A stretch of 32,414 nucleotides of DNA from a virus: positions 1 through 32,414 of IMG/VR virus record IMGVR_UViG_3300031999_000127; one strand, written 5' to 3'. A program made the translations under genes and the position numbers. A model generated the notes under the pieces. The model saw only the letters and a program-made list of their open reading frames with translations, did not search any database and was not told the DNA's origin. Of this stretch, positions 5,991 through 13,676 are shown piece after piece (position 1 is the first letter of the stretch; each line of letters opens with the position of its first letter).

Positions 5991-6888
5991 GCTGTCTCTC
6001 CTTTTCGCGCGTCAGCCGGGCGTAGCGATAGGGCGCGCGCTTCTCGTTATAACGGGGACCCATGAGGCGACCGATGTCGCTCCAGCCCTTGCCCTCGGCC
6101 CGGAAACGGAGCAGACACGCATCCCCTCGGTCCGTCCAGAGTCCCTTGGGGTTCCCAGGGCTACCTTTGCCGCCGGCAACCGACAATCGCTCCACGTCCG
6201 ACCGCAGCACCCACCAGTTGGCCCACCGCCGCGCCGGCAACCTGCCTCGAGCGATCCGGGCGCGGATCGACCCGGAATCCTTCAAACCCACCAGCCGAGC
6301 CGCCTGGCCCGCCGTCAGCCATTGATCCGGCCAGCGCTCGCGCGCCAGCTCGACCAGGCGCCGAAGCCGCCGATCCCGGATCCGTTCGGCCTTGAAGTAG
6401 ATCAAGTTCGCCGGATTGATCAGCCACCGCTCGAAGGTCCTGCGCAGGACCACATGGATGTTGCGGCCGCCCGGCAGGACCCTTCCCGGCAGAATGCCAA
6501 GCTCGATCATGTGGATGATGGTCTTTACACACTTGCCCAGGAGATGGGCAACCCGATGCGCCGTGAGCTCGTGCGACTGCTTCGAGGGCGCCGGCCAGCC
6601 CTGGCGCTTGTAGAGGATCTTGACAGCGATAGCGGAACGGCCGATCCCGGCGCCGATCGCCTCGAAACTCAAATGGCCGAGATTCTTCCGGACGTACTGT
6701 CGTTCCTCCGGCGTCCAGCGATTGGCATTGCCCGTCACCGAAGAGCGTCCAACCTTCCGGCGGAGCACAGCCACCTCTCTCGACTTTTCGGGGAAGCCTC
6801 CAGAGAGCACGGAAGGAGCTGTGCCGTTCGCGAGCAACCCCTCGGTCACCGCCAGATCGATCATGCGCTCGATAGATGTCTTACCCAT
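5983..6888 (-). CDS. Multi-HTH DNA-binding protein
   Basis: 301 aa from the ATG at 6888, which overlaps the end of the ParB gene by 8 nt. Four helix-turn-helix-like blocks can be seen: a Myb/SANT-like block (NRWTPEERQYVRKNLG then SFEAIGAGIGRS), an excisionase/MerR-like block (LTAHRVAHLLGKCVKTIIHM), a third (WLTAGQAARLVGLKDSGSIR) and a last short one (GKGWSDIGRLMGPRYNEKR). This tandem arrangement suggests a sequence-specific regulator or adaptor that binds extended sites; its position directly after two ParB genes makes a role in the same complex plausible. The longer frame upstream of 6888 overlaps ParB coding and is not used. Confidence 0.7.
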   Translation of the reverse strand: MGKTSIERMIDLAVTEGLLANGTAPSVLSGGFPEKSREVAVLRRKVGRSSVTGNANRWTPEERQYVRKNLGHLSFEAIGAGIGRSAIAVKILYKRQGWPAPSKQSHELTAHRVAHLLGKCVKTIIHMIELGILPGRVLPGGRNIHVVLRRTFERWLINPANLIYFKAERIRDRRLRRLVELARERWPDQWLTAGQAARLVGLKDSGSIRARIARGRLPARRWANWWVLRSDVERLSVAGGKGSPGNPKGLWTDRGDACLLRFRAEGKGWSDIGRLMGPRYNEKRAPYRYARLTREKERQHA

Positions 6889-7936
6889 TCCGTCGTCTGC
6901 CTTGGGTCTCTCGGGGTCCCGGGGGATCCCCAGCGGCCCCCCGGGGGCGTGCGAGGCGGGCCAGCATCTCCGGTAGCGGACAACCCGTGCACGCGCTCCG
7001 CACTTCCACGAGAGAGCATGCCCGACAGGTCTCGTCGGCGGCATGGCGCAGCAGCGACCAGGCCGGCTCCTCCAGATGCGGAAAGCTTTGCTCGCGAATG
7101 TCGCAGGCCTGGCAAACCGCCCGGACGGATTGCCTCAGTGAACCCGCGGCGGCCCTGGCCCCCGAGGCGCCGGCGGGGAGATCGCCGCCCAGCATTTCCT
7201 GGGCGAGGACAACCGACGGCATGCGTCCTTGCTGCCGGGCCGACTGGACGCGGCGGTCCTTAGCAGCCGTGACCAGGCTCTCCCGAAGCCGGGCACAGGC
7301 CGCCAGCGATCCCTTCAGCGTCGCCTGGCGCTTGGCGAGCTCGCGCGCCAGACCCTTACGCGCCTCGACATCCTCGATCGACAGCAGCGCGTCGACGATC
7401 CGCGGATCTTTCGTCAGTCGTCCCTCGGCCACCAGCTCCTGGATCTCGGGATCCAGATCCAGCAGGCGCAGCCGGCCGGCGAGGTAGCCCTGCGAATGGC
7501 CCAGCTGCCGGGCAAGCTGCTGGCGGGTAAAGCCTTCCTTGTCGATGAGCTTGCGGTAGTGAAGCGCCTCGCTGATCGGATCCTTGGCGAACCAGAGCGT
7601 CGAGGTGCGGGCCATCACGAGCAGGATGTCGCGCCGCGACAGGTCGCGGCGGATCTCGCACTTGAGCAGGGGCGGCGCCTCGAGCGAGCGGGCCGCCGCC
7701 AGCCGGTAGTTCCCGTCGACCACCAGGAAGTGCGGGCGGTCCCCCGGGACGCCTGGGGCGCCACTCGTAGCAGCCAGGCGGCCGTTGGGCACGATGATCA
7801 GCGCCTGCTCGACGCCGCCCATCTCGCGGATCGAGCGCGCCAGCGCCTCGATCTCCTCCGGCCGGTAGAAGCGGCGCGGGTTGTCCGGATGTGGCGCCAG
7901 CTGGTCGACCGCGAGGAATACCATCTCAGTCGTCAT
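6881..7936 (-). CDS. ParB-like partition/regulatory protein (second copy)
   Basis: 351 aa. N-terminal ParB domain (LAPHPDNPRRFYRPEEIEAL; nucleotide loop VVDGNYRLAAA) and a central HTH (FTRQQLARQLGHSQGYLAGR then LRLLDLD). The ENxxR motif of CTP-binding ParBs is replaced by RTSTLWFAKDPISEA. The C-terminal third is Cys-rich (VCQACDIREQSF, CRACSLVEVRSACTGCPLPE), suggesting a zinc domain in place of the usual dimerisation domain. ATG at 7936 lies 8 nt inside the preceding parB gene and next to a palindrome at 7947-7962 that may be its operator. No ParA is encoded nearby. Confidence 0.85.
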   Translation of the reverse strand: MTTEMVFLAVDQLAPHPDNPRRFYRPEEIEALARSIREMGGVEQALIIVPNGRLAATSGAPGVPGDRPHFLVVDGNYRLAAARSLEAPPLLKCEIRRDLSRRDILLVMARTSTLWFAKDPISEALHYRKLIDKEGFTRQQLARQLGHSQGYLAGRLRLLDLDPEIQELVAEGRLTKDPRIVDALLSIEDVEARKGLARELAKRQATLKGSLAACARLRESLVTAAKDRRVQSARQQGRMPSVVLAQEMLGGDLPAGASGARAAAGSLRQSVRAVCQACDIREQSFPHLEEPAWSLLRHAADETCRACSLVEVRSACTGCPLPEMLARLARPRGAAGDPPGPRETQGRRRNG

Positions 7937-9668
7937 CGTCCCGCTCCGTTTCCGTGGAAACGCCCGGCGCGAACGAGGCGGCCGCCTCCTCCCAATTCTT
8001 GGGGAGCTTGACGCCCAGCGCCTTGGCGATGCCGGCGACGTGCCTGGCGGTCGCCTTCGGTCCCTCCCGCAGGCGGCTGTAGGGCACCACCCGCCCGAGG
8101 ACCTCCGCCGTCACGGCCAGCCGCAGCGCGTGCAAGCGGGCAGCGGCCCCCTGGGGGCCCCCGGGCGGCAGCCTCAGGTCGCGGGAGAAGACCCCGCGCA
8201 GGGCGTGGAAGATCAGCCGCAGCGCTTCGGGCTGGTCGTGGGGAGCGATGGCATCGGCCAGGACGGGAGCGGCGATCTGTCGCAGGAACGCGTTGGCCGC
8301 GTCGGCGCGCTGCTCTTCTACCTGCCGCTTGGCCCGCTCGGCCTCCCAGTCATAGCTCGAACTTGAGGGCTGACGCTTCGCGTCCGCTTTCGCTTTCTCG
8401 GCGGCCTTGCCGATGCGGATGAGCTCGACCATGTAGGAGCCGGTCCCTGGCCATTCGCTGTACTTCGAGACATGGCCGCGCACGCGCAGGCTCTCGTGCT
8501 TCGCCTGCAGCAGCTTCTTCCAGGCAGGATCAAGCCGCCTCCCGCCCGTGCCCGCCCACTCGCCGGGAGCGGTCACGAAGACCTTGCCGTCGCTCGCCTT
8601 ATCGAAGATGGCGATGCCGAGCTGGTTGGAGATCCGCCGCGTTTCCGAGTCGACCCAGGCCTGCCGCTTACCCTCCCAACAGGGCTTGAAGGCGCAGTAA
8701 TGCGCGCCGTCGAGGACCTGGTGCAGCTCGCAGGCGGTGCAGGCCGGCGGGGCCACCAAATGCACGATGCGGTCGGCCAGGTCATGGGAGATGCCGAAGA
8801 GCTGCACCAGGCCGCCGGCGTCCGTGCCGGCAGTCGCAGCCGCCAGCAGGTCATCGAGATGCTTGATTCCCTTGGCGTCTCCCTCAGGGCCGAGGGCCTC
8901 GACCGCGCCAGCCATCGTCGGGACCTTCACTCTGCCCGTGGTCCAGTTCAGCGGCCACAGCCCCTGGCCAGCGACGGGCTCGCCCCCCTTAGGGGATCGG
9001 CCATAATCCTGATGCATGACAAACGTCTTTCGCTCCAGGACCTCGGCCACCACCTCGGTAATGCTGTCGCCGGTTTCGTAGCCACCCTTGGCCAACGTCT
9101 TGGCGACCGTCTCGACGTCCTGCGGCGCAACCTTCTGCAGCGTCAGGAGCTTCCGGGCCGTGTTCTCCGTGATCTCGCCGGCCGCGACCTGGTCCTGCAC
9201 CGGCGCCGGCAGATCCAGCAGCCGCATCCGGTTGCGCACGGCCGAATCGCCCAGGCCGAAGAGCGCGCCGATCTCGGCCGACGTCTTGCCGAAGACATCG
9301 TGGTACGTCTGCATGGCGCGCGCCTCTTCGATTGGGCTCAGGTTCTTGCGCTCCAGGTTCTCGCGCAGAGCCAACTCGAACAGCATCTCGTCAGAGAGCT
9401 CACGGAGCTCGACGGGCATGACATCGAAGTCGCCTGCCCGCTCAACCCGCTCGGCCGACAGCTTCCTGAAGGCCGCCAGCCGCGTGTGCCCGAAAGCCAG
9501 CTGGACCCTGCCTTCCTGCGTGGTATGTAGTCGCCCGACGGGCGTCTGCAGCAGGCCGATCTGTGCGATGGACGCCGCCACGCGCGCAATCTGCTCAGGA
9601 TCTTCTTCCAGGCGGACCTGGAAGGGATTGGCCTCGATATGGTCGAGAGGGACTTGTCGGATCGTCAT
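7926..9668 (-). CDS. parB: ParB partition-like protein
   Basis: 580 aa from the ATG at 9668 (SD GGGGAG). A classical ParB N-terminal half: LDHIEANPFQVRLEEDPEQI, SIAQIGLLQTPVGR, nucleotide loop LAFGHTRLAAF, ENLERKNLSPIEEA (the ENxxR motif), then the HTH KTSAEIGALFGLGDSAVRNR and LRLLDLP-like MRLLDLP. The family binds parS sites and, when it binds CTP, slides as a clamp. The C-terminal 300 residues are unusual: a Cys cluster (PPACTACELHQV, YCAFKPCWEGK) and a helical tail replace the short dimerisation domain. Site 1 lies in its last codons. The larger upstream frame to 9953 lacks an SD and overlaps another gene. Confidence 0.92.
   Translation of the reverse strand: MTIRQVPLDHIEANPFQVRLEEDPEQIARVAASIAQIGLLQTPVGRLHTTQEGRVQLAFGHTRLAAFRKLSAERVERAGDFDVMPVELRELSDEMLFELALRENLERKNLSPIEEARAMQTYHDVFGKTSAEIGALFGLGDSAVRNRMRLLDLPAPVQDQVAAGEITENTARKLLTLQKVAPQDVETVAKTLAKGGYETGDSITEVVAEVLERKTFVMHQDYGRSPKGGEPVAGQGLWPLNWTTGRVKVPTMAGAVEALGPEGDAKGIKHLDDLLAAATAGTDAGGLVQLFGISHDLADRIVHLVAPPACTACELHQVLDGAHYCAFKPCWEGKRQAWVDSETRRISNQLGIAIFDKASDGKVFVTAPGEWAGTGGRRLDPAWKKLLQAKHESLRVRGHVSKYSEWPGTGSYMVELIRIGKAAEKAKADAKRQPSSSSYDWEAERAKRQVEEQRADAANAFLRQIAAPVLADAIAPHDQPEALRLIFHALRGVFSRDLRLPPGGPQGAAARLHALRLAVTAEVLGRVVPYSRLREGPKATARHVAGIAKALGVKLPKNWEEAAASFAPGVSTETERDDDD
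7947..7962. promoter_or_regulatory. parS-like palindrome, site 1
   Basis: CGTTTCCGTGGAAACG, with 7-bp arms around a central GT. It lies inside the 3' end of the first parB gene and 11 nt upstream of the ATG of the second. The outer GTTTC/GAAAC arms and their 4-bp spacing match bacterial parS. It is the exact reverse complement of site 3 at 28541-28556. Confidence 0.65.
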
Positions 9669-9679
9669 GGCGGGCTCCC

Positions 9680-9976
9680 CTACGTACCCTGATCCGGCGT
9701 CGGAAGGGCTTTCTCCCAGCGGCGAGGATCCACCTTCAGAGCCGAGATCTTGATGCACGAGAGCGCCGGCGTTCGGGCGAACTTCGAGGCCCGATCCACG
9801 GCCAGCACGCAGTGCATCTGGCCCGGCGTGTTGAACTCGTAGACGTCGATTCCGGGAAGGGTGAGGACGGGTCGCTGGATGGTGGCCAATGACGCCGGCG
9901 CGTGCCCGATCTCGGAGAAGATAATCACGGTGACCACGAATACAATGAAACATAGACTCAAAAGTCGATTGAACAC
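9680..9976 (-). CDS. Small membrane-anchored protein
   Basis: 98 aa from a GTG at 9976, with SD AGGAGG 5 nt upstream. One N-terminal hydrophobic segment (LLSLCFIVFVVTVIIFSEI) is followed by a small domain with YEFNTPGQMHCVLAVDR and a further Cys. It is probably anchored in the membrane with the domain outside. It lies between the replication and parB genes. No family recognised. Confidence 0.6.
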   Translation of the reverse strand: MFNRLLSLCFIVFVVTVIIFSEIGHAPASLATIQRPVLTLPGIDVYEFNTPGQMHCVLAVDRASKFARTPALSCIKISALKVDPRRWEKALPTPDQGT

Positions 9977-9992
9977 GATTCCTCCTTGCGCG

Positions 9993-10208
9993 CTATTCCA
10001 GGTCGCGCCGCACCCGATCTTGAGGGCCGGGCCGCTCAGCCAGTAGCCCCGGCGCCGGCGGCCCTCCGGGGGGTCGCGGGGCATTGGCCGCCGGCTTCCC
10101 CCCCGGGGGATCGCCCAGCAGGTGCTCGCCGGTGCAGGCCGGATCGTCACAGATGGCGCAGGTCACGCTGCGCGGCCAAACAAACTCCAGCTCTATCGGA
10201 TCAGGCAT
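9993..10208 (-). CDS. Small zinc-knuckle, proline-rich protein
   Basis: 71 aa. Near the N-terminus a CxxC-type knuckle (CAICDDPACTGEHLLGD) is followed by a Pro/Gly-rich, low-complexity tail. ATG at 10208 overlaps the end of the initiator gene by 8 nt, with AGAGG upstream, and the stop comes just before the SD of the next gene. Unknown function. Confidence 0.5.
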   Translation of the reverse strand: MPDPIELEFVWPRSVTCAICDDPACTGEHLLGDPPGGKPAANAPRPPGGPPAPGLLAERPGPQDRVRRDLE

Positions 10209-10950
10209 CGGGAACCTCTTGCACCATGAATTCGACATGGACAACCTGGCCGGTCTGCTGCGCCAGGATCGCCTCAGCGCGGTTCTGGACATTCGCAATC
10301 AACCAGCGCCGGCAGTATTCGTTGGCTGTCGCCACCCGGAGCACCCCGTTCTCGAACCCGGTGGCGGCCGTCGATGCCAGCCAGGTATCCCAGGCCGAAC
10401 GGCCGATCTCCGACTTCAAGGTTTCCAGAACACGGGGCCAGTGCGAATTCTGCCCTGGGGTATCAGCAGGGGGTGCGAATCCCCGGGCGGAATTCGCACC
10501 CATACCCTCAAGTACCTTATATTCCTCAAGAGGAGGAGAATCAGTACTTGGTACTATAAGGTATGGGTGCGAAATGGCTGCGGCGTTTCGCACCCGTGCG
10601 AATTCTGCACCCCCGCCAGATGTGGGGGGTACCGTTTCGGCAACCGCCGTCCCCGAGGAGGGGGGTGCGAAATTCGCACCCCATTTGTAAAACGACCCGA
10701 GGCAGTAGACATGGCAGCCCCTCGGACCTTCCCCGTGGCCGATGCGGAGCTCGTTGGATTTCTCGAGCGGTCCCAGCTGATCCAGCAAGGTCCTGCGTGA
10801 GACACGCGCTTTCTTCGCCAGGTAGTCCAGTGACAGAAACGTTGTGCCGGTCTCACGGTTGATGCTGTCCGCTACCGCCAGCATGATCAGAAGGCGGCTG
10901 CCCTCCTGCTCGCTCAGCTCCCACACCATCGTCAGGGCCGTGTTGCTCAT
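10201..10950 (-). CDS. Replication initiator: winged helix plus DnaA-N-like domain
   Basis: 249 aa. The N-terminal 75 residues form a winged-helix domain (SEQEGSRLLIMLAVADSI, TTFLSLDYLAKKARVSRRTL), typical of phage replication proteins. The C-terminal 80 residues (WPRVLETLKSEIGRSAWDTW through WLIANVQNRAEAIL) match the DnaA N-terminal domain, which in DnaA recruits the replicative helicase. The middle is low complexity because its DNA consists of iterons (10441-10682), so the origin lies within the initiator gene as in lambda O. ATG at 10950 overlaps the upstream stop as ATGA, with SD GGGGAG. No helicase gene is recognised nearby, so it probably recruits the host's. Confidence 0.8.
   Translation of the reverse strand: MSNTALTMVWELSEQEGSRLLIMLAVADSINRETGTTFLSLDYLAKKARVSRRTLLDQLGPLEKSNELRIGHGEGPRGCHVYCLGSFYKWGANFAPPSSGTAVAETVPPTSGGGAEFARVRNAAAISHPYLIVPSTDSPPLEEYKVLEGMGANSARGFAPPADTPGQNSHWPRVLETLKSEIGRSAWDTWLASTAATGFENGVLRVATANEYCRRWLIANVQNRAEAILAQQTGQVVHVEFMVQEVPDA
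10441..10682. other. Putative replication origin with iterons
   Basis: Eight copies of a GTGCGAA core in both orientations: plus at 10441, 10473, 10567, 10596 and 10664; minus within 10489-10501, 10585-10596 and 10673-10682. The last pair forms a perfect 21-bp palindrome (10662-10682: arms GGGGTGCGAA and TTCGCACCCC around one base). Between the two iteron clusters lies an A/T-richer stretch (10503-10563) with related inverted ends (CATACC/GGTATG, CCTTATA/TATAAGG), a plausible unwinding element. The whole lies inside the initiator gene. Confidence 0.72.
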
Positions 10951-11471
10951 GCGTTGGGCTCCCCTGTTTCCTTTGGGGCTGGAAGCGCGCGCAGAATTTG
11001 ACGACCGTCCTCCTCTGCGCCCATCGCTTGAAGAACGTCAGGGAGTCGTCTAAGCACCTGTCCCTTGCCAACGCTGTCAACATAACCTAATTGTTCGTGG
11101 AGGATTCTGCGGTCGGTCGAGGCTATCTCGGCCCCCAAATTCTTTACCCGCGTCTCGTTCTCTGTCGCCCGGCTGACCACATGACGCGCAGCATGTTCTT
11201 TTGTTCCAAGGAACCAGCCACGCCAGTCTCCAACCAGATAGACGCGGTCTCGATGAAGTCGCATCTTCTTCGATGCCTTTCTGATGCGCGACCATACCCA
11301 GTGAGGCACCTCCCCACCATCAAGCCCGAGCTGCTCCAGAAGTTGCGCCTTGGGAATGGCCCGCGCGGGTTCATTGAGGGCACGAACAATATGGCCGTTG
11401 TTGTAGAGATGATTGATGATCTGCCAGGTGAATTCCTCGATTATTTCGGCATTCCATTGTTGCTTGCCCAC
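10947..11471 (-). CDS. Hypothetical DNA-binding-like protein
   Basis: 174 aa from a GTG at 11471, with SD AAGGAG 8 nt upstream. It overlaps the upstream ParB-like gene by 31 nt. The N-terminal half looks like a winged-helix domain (AIPKAQLLEQLGL, HWVWSRIRKASKKMRLHRDR, then VYLVGDWRGWFLG). It directly precedes the initiator gene with an ATGA overlap, so a helper role in replication is plausible but not shown. Confidence 0.6.
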   Translation of the reverse strand: MGKQQWNAEIIEEFTWQIINHLYNNGHIVRALNEPARAIPKAQLLEQLGLDGGEVPHWVWSRIRKASKKMRLHRDRVYLVGDWRGWFLGTKEHAARHVVSRATENETRVKNLGAEIASTDRRILHEQLGYVDSVGKGQVLRRLPDVLQAMGAEEDGRQILRALPAPKETGEPNA

Positions 11472-12271
11472 TTCTCGAACTCCTTTGCTACTGGCTCGAA
11501 TGCGGCGCGCAGTCTTCTGGCAAAGAAAGCGGCCGCCTCCGGCGAGAACTTTCCCTGGCGCAGAGCCACCAGGACATCTTTCTGGAGAACCTCATTCCAC
11601 GCCTTCACATAGCTGATGGCCCATGCAACATCAGATGTCGCCCTCTGGTTCTTCGGGGTCGCGGGTTTCTTCTCGCGAGGTTTCCTCGGCTTCTTCGCGG
11701 CGGCGATGCCGCGCTCTTCGACCGCCGCACGGGCGGTTTCGGTTTTGGCTTTAAGGCAGCGCTTGGCGATAGCCTCTGCCGCGTCTGTCGTGATTTCTCT
11801 GTTGGCAACAGCTCTGGCCGCCTTTGGCGCGTGATCCACGATGAAGTCCGCCCGACCAACAGTGCTTTGCCCAACACCAATCTCGTCCGCCCGCTCTTTC
11901 TTCGTCTTCCGAACGTGTACCGAATCGGTATACGATGCGGCACGGGTATTGATGGCGTCTGTCTTGCGTCTCGCCGTTGCGGTTAGCAGCAGCGACTCGG
12001 CGATGGCCTTCTCCATGCTGCCGAGATGTCGCCTGACGATGTTCATGGATCGCACGAATGCCACGGGATCATCCCCGCGGTATTCCCGCGTCTTCGGCTC
12101 GAGGCCGACTTTCTTCGCGGCACGATAGCGATGCCATCCATCGAGGATCTTGCCTTCATACAGCCAAATGGGTTCAAGTAGACCGCCGCGGATGTCCTCT
12201 GCCATCTGATCGAAGTCGTCTGGCGGCATTTCGGGAAGCAGTTTGCACAGCGGATGCGGTTGCAGATTCAT
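11441..12271 (-). CDS. ParB-like nuclease-fold protein
   Basis: 276 aa. N-terminal ParB domain (HPLCKLLPEMPPDDFDQMAE, ILDGWHRYRAA nucleotide loop, MNIVRRHLGSMEKAIAESLL in place of ENxxR), then an HTH-like block (KKERADEIGVGQSTVGRADF) and a strongly basic Lys/Arg/Pro linker (KKPRKPREKKPATPKNQR). The family often acts as phage regulators. ATG at 12271 with AAGGAG 5 nt upstream overlaps the previous stop as ATGA. It is one of four ParB-fold proteins here. Confidence 0.8.
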   Translation of the reverse strand: MNLQPHPLCKLLPEMPPDDFDQMAEDIRGGLLEPIWLYEGKILDGWHRYRAAKKVGLEPKTREYRGDDPVAFVRSMNIVRRHLGSMEKAIAESLLLTATARRKTDAINTRAASYTDSVHVRKTKKERADEIGVGQSTVGRADFIVDHAPKAARAVANREITTDAAEAIAKRCLKAKTETARAAVEERGIAAAKKPRKPREKKPATPKNQRATSDVAWAISYVKAWNEVLQKDVLVALRQGKFSPEAAAFFARRLRAAFEPVAKEFEKWASNNGMPK

Positions 12272-12483
12272 CTCATCTCCTTATCGGGAACTGTCGGCGC
12301 CAGCATCGCCACCATCAAATGCGGCACCGGCCTGACCAAGAGCAGCTCGTGCAGATCGTTGGGCTCCCACACCAGCGCCGCGAAACTCACAGCCAGGAAT
12401 CTCTCGCCCACGAAGCGCAGCCGTCGTACCGCGGCCACGCTGATCACCGGGACAAAGGCCAGATCCGACGCCAGCGTGGTCAC
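12268..12483 (-). CDS. Hypothetical protein, GTG start
   Basis: 71 aa. The GTG at 12483 overlaps the stop of the small membrane gene as GTGA, and its own stop overlaps the next ATG as ATGA, so translation is coupled on both sides. The sequence is hydrophobic and beta-rich (LAFVPVISVAAVRRLRFVGE, LVWEPNDLHELLLV). The longer frame to 12555 would run through the neighbouring gene. No family recognised. Confidence 0.5.
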   Translation of the reverse strand: MTTLASDLAFVPVISVAAVRRLRFVGERFLAVSFAALVWEPNDLHELLLVRPVPHLMVAMLAPTVPDKEMR

Positions 12484-12569
12484 TCGAACACCATCGCACA
12501 GACCGCCAGCGAGCACAGCAAGAGACCCAGCAGGATCACCAAGCAGTAAATCCACGCGACAGATTTCAT
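12480..12569 (-). CDS. 29-aa single-pass membrane peptide
   Basis: Starts MKSVAWIYCLVILLGLLLCS and ends after a further LAVCAMVFE: one transmembrane helix with hardly any loop. The start overlaps the upstream stop as ATGA, with GGGGAAG 9 nt upstream. Too short to assign; it is typical of small phage membrane modulators. Confidence 0.55.
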   Translation of the reverse strand: MKSVAWIYCLVILLGLLLCSLAVCAMVFE

Positions 12570-13006
12570 AATGGCAACTTCCCCTGTTCCATCGGCTTCA
12601 TCTGGAGCGCGACCAGGCCCCGGTCCTTCTGCGCCGAGATGCGCTGCAGAAGGGACAGGGCCCGGTGATGGTCCTCGTTGAGCGAGGCCTCGAGCTCCTG
12701 GGCGTCCGCCGCCAGGAAGTAACCGAGGCCACTGGAGGAGCTGCAGATGAGCGCTCCGGTGTCATCGCTGCGGCGCAGCTCCTCGATGGCTTTTCGAATC
12801 ACGCGGTCATAGGGATGCGCCGCAGCGTCTTCCGGATTGCCCTCGCCATCAGGGCCGCCGGGAAGCCCGCACCGCACCGTCACCTCGTGCGCCAGCTGCC
12901 AGCGCCCGATGGCGGCTGCCCTGCCGACGTGCCCCATCAGCACGCGCAGCACCGTCCCCGCCACGCCTTCAGCAGTGCCACCGTAGGTCCGCTGCACCGG
13001 GTCCAT
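12566..13006 (-). CDS. Winged-helix-like hypothetical protein
   Basis: 146 aa. The middle (YDRVIRKAIEELRRSDDTGA then LICSSSSGLGYFLA) has the form of a winged-helix recognition helix and wing found in phage proteins of this kind, followed by a helical tail (ELEASLNEDHHRALSLLQRI). Start ATG 13006 has a weak SD. Probably DNA-binding, perhaps regulatory. Confidence 0.6.
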   Translation of the reverse strand: MDPVQRTYGGTAEGVAGTVLRVLMGHVGRAAAIGRWQLAHEVTVRCGLPGGPDGEGNPEDAAAHPYDRVIRKAIEELRRSDDTGALICSSSSGLGYFLAADAQELEASLNEDHHRALSLLQRISAQKDRGLVALQMKPMEQGKLPL

Positions 13007-13025
13007 GCCCTACCTGCGCTGGCGC

Positions 13026-13352
13026 TCAACGGCCATGTGAGCTACGCTTCGGAGGCGAGCCCGTCCTCCGGGGGGCGGCAGGCTGTTCCTCGTCATAGCT
13101 GCCATTGCGGATCTGGGCCATCAGGTGGCGACGGTCCTCTTGGCGGCCTTCGATCACCAGCAACGCATCGCGGATCCAACACAGCATATCGGTGTCGATG
13201 GCCGACAGATCGTCCAGGCCGTTGCGCAGCCAGTAGGGGAGATGGCGTTCCGCTTCGAGCCGTCGCAGGCGCGCGTCCAGATAGAACAGCCCGACGAACA
13301 AGGCGCACAGCGCGAAGCCGACTACAAACGAGAGACCGAATAAGGTCACCAT
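13026..13352 (-). CDS. Single-pass membrane protein
   Basis: 108 aa from the ATG at 13352 (SD GGAGG 7 nt upstream). The N-terminal segment LFGLSFVVGFALCALFVGLF spans the membrane; the rest is a charged, helical cytoplasmic part (LDARLRRLEAERHLPYWL). Overlaps the upstream mini-gene by 7 nt. Unknown function. Confidence 0.6.
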   Translation of the reverse strand: MVTLFGLSFVVGFALCALFVGLFYLDARLRRLEAERHLPYWLRNGLDDLSAIDTDMLCWIRDALLVIEGRQEDRRHLMAQIRNGSYDEEQPAAPRRTGSPPKRSSHGR

Positions 13353-13453
13353 AGGCACCCTCCTGAGACGAGACAGAGGACGAGAATCACGAGGGCAATC
13401 AGGGCCAGGATGTCGATCACCATCAGCCAACGAATGACTCTTCGCATGTTCAT
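13346..13453 (-). CDS. 35-aa single-pass membrane peptide
   Basis: MNMRRVIRWLMVIDILALIA followed by LVILVLCLVSGG: basic N-terminus and one transmembrane helix. SD GGGGGAG 7 nt before the ATG at 13453. It is the first gene of the 13.4-to-3.8 kb minus-strand operon. Confidence 0.6.
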   Translation of the reverse strand: MNMRRVIRWLMVIDILALIALVILVLCLVSGGCLW

Positions 13454-13676
13454 CGGAACTCCCCCGCCAGATCTATGACGCCGGGCCCGGATGGCGCGAC
13501 GATGACTGCAGAGCTGGGGCTGGGGGCCTGGCCCGTTTTCAAAGCCCCCAGCCCTCTCAGAGGAGAAAGGGGTCCGCCAGTTGCGGAGCCCGCTGTGACC
13601 CAGAGGGTGCCGGGTTGCGGGGGACAACCTGGCGGGGGACCTCCGGATCACAGCGCGCGCCGCAAAAGGAGGCGCC
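13454..13676. promoter_or_regulatory. Divergent intergenic region between early operon and integrase
   Basis: 223 bp without a gene. It contains a perfect 11-bp inverted repeat, GGGCTGGGGGC (13517-13527) and GCCCCCAGCCC (13544-13554), and a second, 10-bp pair with one mismatch, CGCTGTGACC (13591-13600) and GATCACAGCG (13646-13655), just upstream of the integrase. These are candidate operators or integrase arm sites. I see no convincing -35/-10 pair. Confidence 0.45.

Noticed and set aside
5956-7263. Long plus-strand frame of 435 codons
   Set aside because: It lies opposite the multi-HTH and ParB genes, is Pro/Arg-rich, and has no SD or family features; a shadow of GC-rich coding.
9669-9953. 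N-terminal extension of the first ParB
   Set aside because: Overlaps the membrane-protein gene, Arg/His-rich; the ATG at 9668 has an SD and starts the conserved domain.
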